Below are positions 1 through 6,928 of a DNA stretch of 15,472 nucleotides, piece after piece; position 1 is the stretch's first letter; each line of letters begins with the position of its first letter. The DNA is taken from contig DATCLS010000047.1 in NCBI GenBank assembly GCA_036563805.1, positions 1 to 15,472 on the forward strand. Reading direction: 5' to 3'. Below the pieces are notes generated by a model. The model ran no database searches. It worked only from the letters and a program-made list of their open reading frames with translations, and had not been told where the DNA came from. The DNA is from DATCLS01 sp036563805 (GTDB taxonomy: Bacteria > Actinomycetota > Acidimicrobiia > Acidimicrobiales > VFJN01). The position numbers and the translations under genes were made by a program.

Positions 1-1
1 A

Positions 2-91
2 CCCCCGCCTCCTCCTCCGCCTCCGCCGCCCCCGCCGCCGGCACGGCGCGACGAGTCGTCGGTGGTGGTCGACCCCACCCGCCTGCAGTAG
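2..91 (+). CDS. C-terminal fragment of an unidentified Pro-rich protein (cut by window edge)
   Basis: Reading from base 2 to the TAG at 89-91 gives 13 consecutive prolines followed by ARRDESSVVVDPTRLQ and a stop. Nearly all third positions are G or C, as in the real genes here, and the frame enters from the left edge. Only 29 residues are visible, so no family can be named. A poly-Pro run followed by a short charged tail suggests a disordered C-terminus. The gene would converge with the metallopeptidase ending at 188. It could be a chance open frame in GC-rich DNA. Confidence 0.45.
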   Translation, partial: PPPPPPPPPPPPPARRDESSVVVDPTRLQ

Positions 92-105
92 GCGAGCGCG
101 GGCCG

Positions 106-122
106 GGCCGCGGGGCGCGGCC
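106..122. terminator. GC-rich hairpin between convergent genes
   Basis: A 6-bp perfect stem (GGCCGC / GCGGCC) around a 5-nt loop lies between the stop codons of the two convergent genes ending at 91 and 188. There is no T-run on either strand. Its placement suits a bidirectional terminator, but such stems also arise by chance at this GC content. Confidence 0.3.
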
Positions 123-187
123 GAGGTCGCGGTGGCGGCGGGCCAGCCGCGGCCGTCAGGCGTCGCCGCGGTCTGGAGGTTTCCCGG

Positions 188-1444
188 TCAGGTGTCGCCG
201 CCGTCGGGCTCGTCGTCGGCCCCGACGGCGGGGTCGTCGTCGGGGAGCTCGATGCGGGCCAGCCAGAGGCCGGGGGCCTCGACCTCGGGCGGGCTGGGCA
301 GCATCCGCTCGCCCTCCCACAGGCGGGCCAGGCCCTCGGGGCCCGCCCGCTCGATGACCCCGTCGACGAAGGCGGCGCCCTTGTCGTACGTGGCCTGGGT
401 CAGCTCGAGGCCGAGCAGGCGCTCGACGAACCGGTCGGCCTCCGACGTCTCGACCCGGCGGCGCCGCAGCGCCTCGGTGAGCATGCCGTAGCTGGTGATG
501 AGCTTGTTGCCGACCTGGTCCATCACATAGTCGACGACGCCGACGACCACCGCCACCGTCGCCTCCAGCTGGGGGAGCAAGGCCCGCTGCTCGTCCGACT
601 GGATGGCTCCCAGCAGCGCCCCGGGCTCGCCCATGAGCTTCTGGAGGCCGGCGAGGGCGTCGGGCCCACCGGTCAGGTCGATGTCGCCCAGCTGGTCCTC
701 GAGCGCCCGGGGGTCGTTGCGGAAGCTCGTGATGTACCGGGTCAGCAGCGACTCCAGCCGGCCCCGCACGTGGGACTGCCCGAGCACCGCGTGGTGGGCG
801 ATCTCGTGCACGCAGATCCACAGCCGCAGGTCCTCGGCGGGCAGGCTCCACTCGGTGCCGAACTCGTCGAGGTTGGGCACGAGGATCATCAGCTCGTCGG
901 ACGGGCGGCGAGGGATCGGCAGGTCGTACTGGCCGAACGACCGCCGGGCCATGTGGCCGACCATCGAGCCCGAGGTCATCGCCACCATCATCGGCTGCAT
1001 GGCCTTGATCATCGGGCCCAACATGGCGGCGAACTGGTCCTCGGGCCCCAGCCCCGTGGGGTCGTCCTCGGGGCCGAGCGCCTCGGCCGAGCCCAGCGAG
1101 GTGGCCAGCTGCTCGAGCAGCGGCCGGTAGTCCTCGAGGGTGCGCTGGGCCCACTGGCCGCGGTTGACCGGCAGGACCGTCAGCCCCCGCCCCGTCACCG
1201 TCGTCGGCAGGCCGGTGGTCTTGGCCACGTGCAGCTCGGCGACGCGGGCCAGCTGCTCGAGCTGCATGCGCTCGAGCGGGTCGACGTTGGGCTCGCTCTT
1301 CTGGTCGGTCGCCACCGCCAGGGCCAGGTTGCGGGCCGCCTCCCACGGCGCCCCGGCCCCCGGCCCTCCCTGGCCGAACAGCCGGGCGAGGTCGCCGAAC
1401 AGCGGAAAGCCTTCGAACGGGTTGGGGGACCCGGGATCACTCAC
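188..1444 (-). CDS. Zinc-dependent metallopeptidase, DUF2342 / zincin_2 type
   Basis: A 418-aa protein of the actinobacterial DUF2342 family, sometimes labelled F420 biosynthesis-associated; its substrate is not known to me. The zincin motif HEIAH lies at residues 213-217 in the context LWICVHEIAHHAVL: H213 and H217 would bind zinc and E214 would be the catalytic base. A downstream Glu in a hydrophobic helix (about residue 294) could be the third ligand. The N-terminus begins SDPGSPNPFEGFPLFGDLAR. I chose GTG 1444 over the GTG three codons upstream (1453) because a -10-like TAGCGT ends exactly 7 nt before it and there is no Shine-Dalgarno, which suggests a leaderless mRNA starting at this GTG. 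The last ~20 residues are acidic. The gene is divergent from the SDR gene at 1602. Family assignment is confident; the function is not. Confidence 0.9.
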   Translation of the reverse strand: MSDPGSPNPFEGFPLFGDLARLFGQGGPGAGAPWEAARNLALAVATDQKSEPNVDPLERMQLEQLARVAELHVAKTTGLPTTVTGRGLTVLPVNRGQWAQRTLEDYRPLLEQLATSLGSAEALGPEDDPTGLGPEDQFAAMLGPMIKAMQPMMVAMTSGSMVGHMARRSFGQYDLPIPRRPSDELMILVPNLDEFGTEWSLPAEDLRLWICVHEIAHHAVLGQSHVRGRLESLLTRYITSFRNDPRALEDQLGDIDLTGGPDALAGLQKLMGEPGALLGAIQSDEQRALLPQLEATVAVVVGVVDYVMDQVGNKLITSYGMLTEALRRRRVETSEADRFVERLLGLELTQATYDKGAAFVDGVIERAGPEGLARLWEGERMLPSPPEVEAPGLWLARIELPDDDPAVGADDEPDGGDT

Positions 1445-1451
1445 CACCCGC

Positions 1452-1457
1452 ACGCTA
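1452..1457 (-). promoter_or_regulatory. -10 box of leaderless metallopeptidase gene
   Basis: TAGCGT on the minus strand matches TANNNT and is separated by exactly 7 nt from GTG 1444. No -35 or Shine-Dalgarno is recognisable. The same geometry recurs at four other genes in this window. Confidence 0.5.
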
Positions 1458-1476
1458 CCGCTGTGCTCGACGCATG

Positions 1477-1520
1477 CGGGCTCGGCCGGGGATCGGCCCC
1501 CGGGCTCGGCCGGGTATCGG
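1477..1520 (+). repeat. Pair of 20-bp direct repeats upstream of the SDR gene
   Basis: Copies at 1477-1496 and 1501-1520 (CGGGCTCGGCCGGG followed by G or T, then ATCGG) differ at one base and are 24 bp apart. The second abuts TAGGGT (1521-1526), a possible -10 box for the SDR gene. The pair lies between two divergent starts (1444 and 1602). It could be a tandem operator or a small duplication. Confidence 0.55.
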
Positions 1521-1526
1521 TAGGGT
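1521..1526 (+). promoter_or_regulatory. Possible -10 box for SDR gene
   Basis: TAGGGT fits TANNNT about 75 nt upstream of ATG 1602, which would give a 5' UTR of roughly 70 nt. No clear -35 is seen. A GGTGGTG stretch at 1591-1597, just before the start, can act as a weak ribosome binding site. Confidence 0.25.
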
Positions 1527-1601
1527 CCGGCCGCGTTCGGGTGGGGGCGGCGGGCCGGGGTTGCGGTTTACTGGTGGGAATCCCAGGCAAGGTGGTGATG
1601 G

Positions 1602-2636
1602 ATGGGGTGTGTCGTGATCACGGGGGTCGAGTCGCCGCTCGGTGAGCGGGTGGTCGACCTGACCGCCGGGGCCGGTGACGCGGAGCGGGTCGTGTCGCTG
1701 GCCGGGCACAGCGTCCCGGGCACGCCCCCGGGCGTCGAGGTCCGGCGCGTCGACCTGGCGTCCGACGACCTCAAGACCCACGTCGAGGACGCCGACGCCG
1801 TCGTCCACCTGGCCACCTCGGTGCCCGCCTCGCCCGTGGCGCCCACCCACGACGTCGACGTGGCCCGGCGGGTCCTCGACGCCGCGGGTAGCGCCGGCGT
1901 GCAGCACCTGGTCCTGATGTCGAGCGCCACCGTGTACGGGGCCTGGGCCAACAACCCGGTCCCGCTGACCGAGGAGGCCACGGTCCGGCCCAACGCCGGC
2001 TTCGCGTTCGCGGCCGAGCGGGCCGAGATCGAGCGGCTGGCCGACGAGTGGCGCGACGCCCATCCCGGCGCCACGGTCGCCGTCCTGCGGCCGGTGCGGA
2101 CGGTCGCCCCGGGCGGGGCCGACTGGCTGGCCGCCGCCCTCCGGCCGGGGCCGGCGGTGCCCGAGAGCGCCGACGAGCCGCCGGTGCAGTTCCTCCACGT
2201 CGACGACCTGGCCGCCGCGGTCGACCTGGCCCGCCGTCGGCGCCTGGACGGCGCCTTCAACGTGGCGCCCGACGGGGCGATCCCCGGCGACCAGGTCCGG
2301 TCGCTGACCGGGGCCCCGCCCAAGGTGCCGCTGCCCGAGCGGGTGGCCGGGCGCCTCGTGTCCTGGGGGTTCCGGTGGGGCATCGGGCCCACCCCGCCCG
2401 AGCTCGTGCCCTACACGCTGCACCCGTGGGTCGTGGCCAACGATCGGCTCAAGGCGGCGGGGTGGTCGGCCCGGGTCTCCAACGAGGAGGCCTGCGTCGA
2501 GGCCCACGAGGCCGGCCCCTGGGCGACCATGAGCCCCCGCCGCCGGCAGGAGCTGGCGCTGGGCGTGGCGGGCGCCGGGTTGGCCGGCGCCGCGGTGGGC
2601 GCCGGCTTCCTCGTGCGCCGCTTCCTGCGCCGCTGA
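1602..2636 (+). CDS. Atypical NAD(P)-binding SDR/epimerase-like protein with C-terminal membrane tail
   Basis: 344 aa with an extended-SDR Rossmann fold. The N-terminal dinucleotide loop is TGVESPLG (residues 7-14), with the usual middle Gly replaced by Ser. VVDL/DLAS and DAVVHLATSVP (65-76) follow, then LVLMSSATVYG (103-113), which supplies the SDR serine and strand. The expected YxxxK is instead F136-A-A-E-R140, so both Tyr and Lys appear lost. Residues 197-204 (FLHVDDLA) match the late extended-SDR motif. The C-terminus (about 317-338, LGVAGAGLAGAAVGAGFLV) is a small-residue hydrophobic segment followed by RRFLRR, a tail anchor not normal for soluble SDRs. The start is preceded by an AAGGTGG-like site. 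It converges with the epoxide hydrolase, 21 bp apart. NAD(P) binding is plausible; classical dehydrogenase or epimerase activity is doubtful. Confidence 0.85.
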   Translation: MGCVVITGVESPLGERVVDLTAGAGDAERVVSLAGHSVPGTPPGVEVRRVDLASDDLKTHVEDADAVVHLATSVPASPVAPTHDVDVARRVLDAAGSAGVQHLVLMSSATVYGAWANNPVPLTEEATVRPNAGFAFAAERAEIERLADEWRDAHPGATVAVLRPVRTVAPGGADWLAAALRPGPAVPESADEPPVQFLHVDDLAAAVDLARRRRLDGAFNVAPDGAIPGDQVRSLTGAPPKVPLPERVAGRLVSWGFRWGIGPTPPELVPYTLHPWVVANDRLKAAGWSARVSNEEACVEAHEAGPWATMSPRRRQELALGVAGAGLAGAAVGAGFLVRRFLRR

Positions 2637-2648
2637 CGTCGGGTCGCA

Positions 2649-2666
2649 GCCGGCGGGTCAGCCGGC
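2649..2666. terminator. Hairpin between convergent SDR and epoxide hydrolase genes
   Basis: Two GCCGGC arms (2649-2654, 2661-2666) form a 6-bp stem around GGGTCA, and the loop includes the stop codon of the minus-strand gene. The 21-bp gap between convergent stop codons makes a bidirectional terminator plausible. There is no T-run. Confidence 0.35.
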
Positions 2667-3755
2667 GTCCTCGTCTTTGAGGAGCGTGAGGAAGAAGTCG
2701 CGGACGTCCGCCGCGAACAGGCGCGGCACCTCCATCGCCGCGAAGTGGCCGCCGCGCTCGAACTCCGTCCAGTGCCGGATGTCGTAGAGCCGCTCGGCCA
2801 GCGGCCGCACCGACAGCGTGATGTCGTAGGGGAGCACGGCCACGCCGACCGGCACCGGGCACGGCTGGGTCCGCCGCGGCGCCTCGCGGTGGAGCCGGGC
2901 CGAGGAGGCGGCGGTGGCGGTCAGCCAGTACAACGACACGGTGGTGAGCAGCCGGTCGTCGCTGATCTCCGACCGCGGGTCGGTCCACTGGGCGTAGCGC
3001 TCGGCGATCCAGGCCAGCTGGCCCACCGGTGAGTCGGTCAGGGCGTAGCCGATCGTCTGCGGGGTGGTGGCCTGGAGCGCCTGGTAGGGCGGGCGGTTGG
3101 CCATCAGCTGCCGGACCTTCTCCAGCCGGCGCTCGTCCTCGGCCGACAGCTCGACGTCGGCGTCGGGGTCCGGCCTGGTCGGCAGGTAGTTGACGTGCAC
3201 CCCGACCACCCGCTCGGGCTCCAGGGCGCCGAGCGCCAGCGAGATCCCCGAGCCGAAGTCGCCGCCCTGGGCGCCGTAGCGCTCGTAGCCGAGGCGGCGC
3301 ATCAGCTCGGCCCACGCCCCGGCCACCCGGACGACGTCCCAGCCCCGCTCGTGGGTCGGCCCCGAGAAGGCGTAGCCGGGGATCGACGGGATGACCAGGT
3401 GGAAGTCGCGGGCCAGCGGATCGATCACGTCGAGGAAGTCCGCGAACGAGCTGGGCCAGCCGTGGGTGACGACCAGGGGGAGGGCGTCCGGGTCGGGCGC
3501 TCGCACGTGGACGAAGTGGACGATCTGGCCCTCGATGGTGGTGGTGAAGTGGGGCAGCTCGTTGAGCTCGGCCTCGTGGCGGCGCCAGTCGTAGGCGGTG
3601 CGCCAGCGCTCGGCCAGCTCCTGCAGCCGGCCCAGCGGGAAGCCGTAGTCCCACCCGGCGTTGGCGACCTCGTTGGGCCACCGGGTGCGGGCGAGGCGGT
3701 CGGCCAGGTCGTCGAGGTCGGCCTGGGGGATGGCGATACGGAACGGTTCGATCAT
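2658..3755 (-). CDS. Epoxide hydrolase, EHN-domain alpha/beta hydrolase
   Basis: 365 aa, a normal length for microsomal-type epoxide hydrolases, which open epoxides to diols via an Asp ester intermediate. The N-terminal EHN domain starts MIEPFRIAIPQADLDDLADR and contains the typical RTRWPNE (24-29 region). The oxyanion motif HGWPSS is at 98-103, with GYAFSGP at 127-133. The nucleophile elbow GGDFG carries Asp166, and the general base is probably His337 in RGGHFAAMEVP. Candidate ring-polarising tyrosines include Tyr276. ATG 3755 is chosen because GGAGG lies 8 nt upstream and the inferred transcription start (~3800) is downstream of the longer possible start at 3821. The natural substrate cannot be read from sequence. 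The promoter suggests control by a MerR-family regulator not present in this window. Confidence 0.93.
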   Translation of the reverse strand: MIEPFRIAIPQADLDDLADRLARTRWPNEVANAGWDYGFPLGRLQELAERWRTAYDWRRHEAELNELPHFTTTIEGQIVHFVHVRAPDPDALPLVVTHGWPSSFADFLDVIDPLARDFHLVIPSIPGYAFSGPTHERGWDVVRVAGAWAELMRRLGYERYGAQGGDFGSGISLALGALEPERVVGVHVNYLPTRPDPDADVELSAEDERRLEKVRQLMANRPPYQALQATTPQTIGYALTDSPVGQLAWIAERYAQWTDPRSEISDDRLLTTVSLYWLTATAASSARLHREAPRRTQPCPVPVGVAVLPYDITLSVRPLAERLYDIRHWTEFERGGHFAAMEVPRLFAADVRDFFLTLLKDEDAG

Positions 3756-3763
3756 CGGTCGCA

Positions 3764-3768
3764 CCTCC
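3764..3768 (-). promoter_or_regulatory. Shine-Dalgarno of epoxide hydrolase
   Basis: GGAGG on the minus strand, 8 nt before ATG 3755. It decides the start against the longer frame beginning at 3821. A small GCCCC/GGGGC hairpin (3783-3796) sits upstream in the leader. Confidence 0.7.
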
Positions 3769-3806
3769 AGCGGGCTGTCCGCGCCCCGCGTGGGGCAAGT
3801 GCCGCG

Positions 3807-3837
3807 AAGGTAGGACCTCAAGTCAACTTTAAGTCAA
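3807..3837 (-). promoter_or_regulatory. MerR/SoxR-type promoter with 19-bp spacer and operator dyad
   Basis: On the minus strand, TTGACT (-35, at 3832-3837) and TACCTT (-10, at 3807-3812) are separated by 19 bp, the elongated spacing typical of MerR-family promoters. An imperfect dyad spans 3815-3834 with half sites ACCTCAAGT and ACTTTAAGT around CA; 7 of 9 positions pair. The inner 18 bp match the known SoxR box CCTCAAGTTAACTTGAGG at 15 positions. The predicted mRNA starts near 3800 and leaves a ~45-nt leader with a GGAGG site. The regulator gene is not in this window. Confidence 0.7.
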
Positions 3838-3916
3838 GAGTTTCGCGGGCTCGGCTCGCGGCGGCGCGGACGCCCCGCCAGCGCGGCGCCACGACACCTC
3901 CGGCCGGCCCCGCGGA

Positions 3917-5110
3917 TCAGTCGGGTCGCTCGCCGAGGACGGCCGTGACGGCGAGGGTCTCGCCGCCCCGCTCGACCGCGAGCTCGGCCGGGTGCCCGGG
4001 CGGCCGGGCCCGCAGCCACCGCACCAGGTCGGACATGCGGTCGACCGGCCGGCCGTCGATCGCCACCACCACGTCGCCCGGCCGCAGGCCGGCGGCCGCC
4101 GCCGGCCCGCCCGGCTCGACCGCCACCAGCTCCGCGCCCTGGCCGGCGCGGTCGTGGAGCCCCGAGCCCTCGACGTGGTCGGCCCCCTCGACGCCCAGCC
4201 AGCTGTGGCGGACCCGGCCGGTCTCGACCAGGTCGCCGGCCACCCGCTGCCCCACGTCGATCGGGGTCAGGTAGGACGTCCGCTGGGCGCCGAGGGCGGT
4301 CGTGATGCCGAACACCGCGCCCTCGGCGTCGACGACCGGGCCGCCGAGGGCGGACGGGCCGGTGGCGTCGCCCTCGACCTCCAGCACGCCTTCGAGGTCG
4401 TGCCCGCCGGCGCCGTCGAGCTTGCGGGTGGTGCCGATCGCCCCGGCGGTCGCCTCCGGCTGCACCGACCCGTCGGTCACGGCCACCGTGTAGACGGCGA
4501 CGCCGCGTCCGTTGTCGTCGGCCGCCGCCACGTCGGCCAGCGGCGCCGGCGTGTGATCGTCGCCGGGCAGGTCGAGCACGCCGAGCCCGGTCATCGGGTC
4601 GGTGCCCACGACCTGGGCGTCGACGGTCACGCCGTTGGGCAGCCGCACCCGCACGGGCCCGTCGCCCTCCACGAGCGCCGCGCTCGTCAGCACCAGGCCC
4701 TCTGAGCTCACGATCACGCCCGAGCCGCCCGGCAGGCCCACCAGCGAGGGCGCCACCTCCTCCACGGCAGCCACCGGGGCGGCGTCGTCGCCCCGGCCCC
4801 CGACCCCGGCGCGGCCGGTGGTGGACGCCTCGGTCGAGCCTCCAGACCCGCCGCCGGCGCCGAGACCGCCGACGACCACCGCCGCCAGGCCGGCGACGAC
4901 GACGATCACGCCGAGCGCCACGGCGGCGGCGATGCGCCACAGGCCACCGTCGTCCTCCTCGGGCGGGTCAGCGTCGGCCTCGCGGGACGCGCCGAGGGGA
5001 GCGAGCGCGTGGTCGCCCATCTCGGAGGGGTGGCGCCACAGCCGGTCGTCGGGGTGGGGAGGTCGGCGGAACCCGGGCGCGTCCCCCTCGGCGTCGTCGT
5101 CGAAGGACAC
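3917..5110 (-). CDS. Membrane-anchored HtrA-like (S1C) protein with PDZ domain; catalytic triad replaced
   Basis: 397 aa from GTG 5110. A cytosolic N-terminus carries DDRLWRHPSE (21-30), a motif I associate with actinobacterial membrane-bound S1C proteins. One TM helix spans about 58-82, and an extracytoplasmic linker precedes a trypsin-like domain (~113-300) and a PDZ domain (~303-392, with WLGVEG and AGLRPGDVVVAIDGRPV). By alignment to HtrA motifs, TNAHVV is TSAALV here (His to Ala145), TDLAVL is TGLGVL (Asp to Gly175), and GNSGGP is SALGGP (Ser to Leu255). All three catalytic residues are therefore missing while the fold motifs remain, which points to a pseudoprotease that binds peptides or partners. 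The start is supported by TATCCT 7 nt upstream (leaderless); ATG 5206 is an alternative. Divergent from moaE. Confidence 0.88.
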   Translation of the reverse strand: MSFDDDAEGDAPGFRRPPHPDDRLWRHPSEMGDHALAPLGASREADADPPEEDDGGLWRIAAAVALGVIVVVAGLAAVVVGGLGAGGGSGGSTEASTTGRAGVGGRGDDAAPVAAVEEVAPSLVGLPGGSGVIVSSEGLVLTSAALVEGDGPVRVRLPNGVTVDAQVVGTDPMTGLGVLDLPGDDHTPAPLADVAAADDNGRGVAVYTVAVTDGSVQPEATAGAIGTTRKLDGAGGHDLEGVLEVEGDATGPSALGGPVVDAEGAVFGITTALGAQRTSYLTPIDVGQRVAGDLVETGRVRHSWLGVEGADHVEGSGLHDRAGQGAELVAVEPGGPAAAAGLRPGDVVVAIDGRPVDRMSDLVRWLRARPPGHPAELAVERGGETLAVTAVLGERPD

Positions 5111-5117
5111 CCGGCGG

Positions 5118-5123
5118 AGGATA
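5118..5123 (-). promoter_or_regulatory. -10 box of leaderless HtrA-like gene
   Basis: TATCCT on the minus strand ends exactly 7 nt before GTG 5110, with no Shine-Dalgarno present. This favours the GTG start over ATG 5206. The -35 region is unrecognisable. Confidence 0.5.
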
Positions 5124-5225
5124 GATCTGGGTCCTCGTTCACGGGCCGCGGGACCCCCGCCGGCCCGGCCCGGCGCCGTGCCCGACTTCCTGGCCAGATG
5201 GCGCATAGATCGCCGGGAGGATGCG

Positions 5226-5231
5226 TACGAT
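5226..5231 (+). promoter_or_regulatory. -10 box of leaderless moaE operon
   Basis: TACGAT fits TANNNT and lies 8 nt before ATG 5240, giving transcription at or near the start codon. No -35 is evident. Confidence 0.5.
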
Positions 5232-5239
5232 GAGGCCCG

Positions 5240-5725
5240 ATGGACCCCTCTCCCCCTCTCACACCGCCCAGCGAAGGGGAGACGTGGGTCGGACTTTCCC
5301 CCGCCCCCCTCCCCGTCGCCGAGGCCGTCGCCTGGGCCGTGCGACCCGACTGCGGCGGGCTCGTCCTGTTCTCCGGGACGGCCCGCGACCACGCCGAGGG
5401 CCGTCCCGGCGTTCGCCGGCTCGAGTACGAGGCCTACGACGAGCAGGTCGTCCCCCGGTTGCGGATGGTCGCCGACGAGGCGCGGGCCCGCTGGCCCGAG
5501 ATCGGCCGGGTCGTGCTGCTGCACCGCACCGGCCCACTCGAGATCGGCGAGAGCGCCGTCGTGATCGTGGTGTCGGCGCCGCACCGGGCCGCCGCTTTCG
5601 AGGCGGCGCGGTTCTGCATCGACACGCTCAAACGCACCGTGCCCATCTGGAAGCGCGAGGTGTGGTCCGGCGGAGAGAGCTGGGGGCTCGAAGCACAGCA
5701 CATCGTCGACCTGGGAGCGGGCTGA
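5240..5725 (+). CDS. moaE: Molybdopterin synthase catalytic subunit MoaE
   Basis: 161 aa, the usual MoaE length. With MoaD it inserts the dithiolene sulfurs into precursor Z (cPMP) to make molybdopterin, in the cytosol. Diagnostic motifs are FSGTARDHAEGR (44-55), LEYEAYDE (61-68), HRTGPLEIGE (95-104), VSAPHRAAAFEA (111-122) and LKRTVPIWKRE (130-140). His115, Arg116, Lys131 and Lys138 fall at the same spacing as E. coli MoaE H103, R104, K119 and K126, so the active site looks intact. No other molybdenum cofactor gene is in the window. It appears to be the first gene of an operon with a small TM protein (3-nt gap) and mreB, an odd pairing of cofactor synthesis with cell shape. Confidence 0.95.
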   Translation: MDPSPPLTPPSEGETWVGLSPAPLPVAEAVAWAVRPDCGGLVLFSGTARDHAEGRPGVRRLEYEAYDEQVVPRLRMVADEARARWPEIGRVVLLHRTGPLEIGESAVVIVVSAPHRAAAFEAARFCIDTLKRTVPIWKREVWSGGESWGLEAQHIVDLGAG

Positions 5726-5728
5726 GTC

Positions 5729-5920
5729 GTGAGCGCCATTACCTTTCTGCTGATCGCGTTGGTGATCTCGATCGTGGGAACGATGGTGGTCCTCGTCCGC
5801 AACCGCACAGCCGAGTCCGTCGACTCGGGCATAGACGACTTCCGACGTGAGATGCAGGCTCTGGCGCCCCGGGCCAACGGGTACGACGACCGCGGGCGGG
5901 CGCGCTCCCGAAGGGTGTGA
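5729..5920 (+). CDS. Small single-pass membrane protein between moaE and mreB
   Basis: 63 aa from a GTG 3 nt after the moaE stop, with a GGGAG site 11-12 nt upstream. One N-terminal TM helix (about residues 3-23, ITFLLIALVISIVGTMVVLV) is followed by a short charged tail ending GRARSRRV, so the tail is probably cytosolic. I recognise no family. The position 6 nt before mreB suggests co-translation and a possible role with MreB at the membrane, which is inference. The A+T content and hydrophobicity over the TM make a true gene likely. Confidence 0.75.
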   Translation: MSAITFLLIALVISIVGTMVVLVRNRTAESVDSGIDDFRREMQALAPRANGYDDRGRARSRRV

Positions 5921-5926
5921 TCGCTG

Positions 5927-6928
5927 GTGGCTCGCGACCTCGCCATCGACCTCGGTACGGCCAACACGCTCGTCTACGAGCGCGGACGCGGCATCGTCGT
6001 CAACGAGCCGACCGTCATCGCCCTGAACACCCGCACCCGCGAGGTGCTGGCCATGGGGCACGACGCCTGGCAGATGATCGGGCGCACACCGAGCGAGATC
6101 GTCGCCGAGCGGCCCCTCCGCCAGGGGGCGATCACCGACTTCGAGGTCACGCAGCGGATGATCCGGCTGCTGCTGCACCGGGTGAAGGTCGGGCGGTTCA
6201 ACCGGCCCCGCGTGGTCGTGTGCGTGCCGTCGGCCATCACCGAGGTCGAGCGGCGGGCCGTGGCCGAGGCGGCCCGGCGGGCGGGCGCCACCGACGCCTT
6301 CCTCATCGAGCAGCCCATGGCGGCCGCCATCGGCTGCGGGCTCCCCATCCACGAGCCCACCGCCAACCTGGTCATCGACGTCGGCGGCGGCACCAGCGAG
6401 ACCGCCCTGATCTCGCTCGGCGGGGTCGTGTGCTCCGACGCGGTGCGGGTCGGGAGCTTCGACATCGACGCCGCCATCCAGGCCTACGTGCGGCGCGAGT
6501 ACGGCATCGCGGTGGGCGAGCGCACGGCCGAGGAGATCAAGGTCGCCATCGGCTCGGCCTGGCCCGTCCGCGACGAGCTCAAGGCCGAGGTCCGGGGGCG
6601 CGACCTGTCCACGGGCCTGCCCAAGACCGTGATCCTCACGCCGGCCGAGATCCGCGAGGCCATCGACGAGGTCGTCAGCGAGATCGTCGACTCGGTCATC
6701 GCCTGCCTGGGCCTGGCGCCGCCCGAGCTGGCCCACGACCTCATCACCCAGGGCATGCACCTGGTGGGCGGCGGCGGCATGCTGGCGGGCCTCGACCAGC
6801 GCATCTCCAACGATTGCGACATCGACGTGCACCTGGTCGAGAGCGCGCTCGAGTGCGTCGTGCTCGGCGCGGGCCGCTGCATCGAGGAGCCGGCGGCGCT
6901 CAAGGTGGTGTTCCAGGCCGGGCAATAG
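5927..6928 (+). CDS. mreB: Rod shape-determining actin homologue MreB
   Basis: 333 aa, typical for MreB, which forms ATP-dependent membrane-associated filaments guiding peptidoglycan synthesis. It has the phosphate-1 loop AIDLGTANTLVY (6-17), NEPTVIAL (26-33), IEQPMAAAIGCGLPI (127-141), the phosphate-2 loop VIDVGGGTSETALISLGG (149-166) and the adenosine motif HLVGGGGMLAGL (278-289). The GTG start is 6 nt after the upstream stop, with AAGGG about 11 nt before it. The last gene of the moaE operon; mreC, mreD, rodA and pbp2 do not follow, as the next gene is on the other strand. The C-terminal segment (VESALECVVLGAGRCIE) diverges a little from the usual DPLxCVAxGxG pattern. Confidence 0.95.
   Translation: MARDLAIDLGTANTLVYERGRGIVVNEPTVIALNTRTREVLAMGHDAWQMIGRTPSEIVAERPLRQGAITDFEVTQRMIRLLLHRVKVGRFNRPRVVVCVPSAITEVERRAVAEAARRAGATDAFLIEQPMAAAIGCGLPIHEPTANLVIDVGGGTSETALISLGGVVCSDAVRVGSFDIDAAIQAYVRREYGIAVGERTAEEIKVAIGSAWPVRDELKAEVRGRDLSTGLPKTVILTPAEIREAIDEVVSEIVDSVIACLGLAPPELAHDLITQGMHLVGGGGMLAGLDQRISNDCDIDVHLVESALECVVLGAGRCIEEPAALKVVFQAGQ

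Noticed and set aside
2048..2680. Second + frame overlapping the SDR gene, and similar Arg/Pro-rich frames elsewhere
   Set aside because: Low-complexity Arg/Gly/Pro translations in alternate frames of recognised genes, without motifs or start signals.
3838..3916. GC-rich inverted repeats (GGCGC...GCGCC) after the HtrA-like gene as terminator
   Set aside because: The loop would be 18 nt with imperfect arms and no T-run. Not distinguishable from background.
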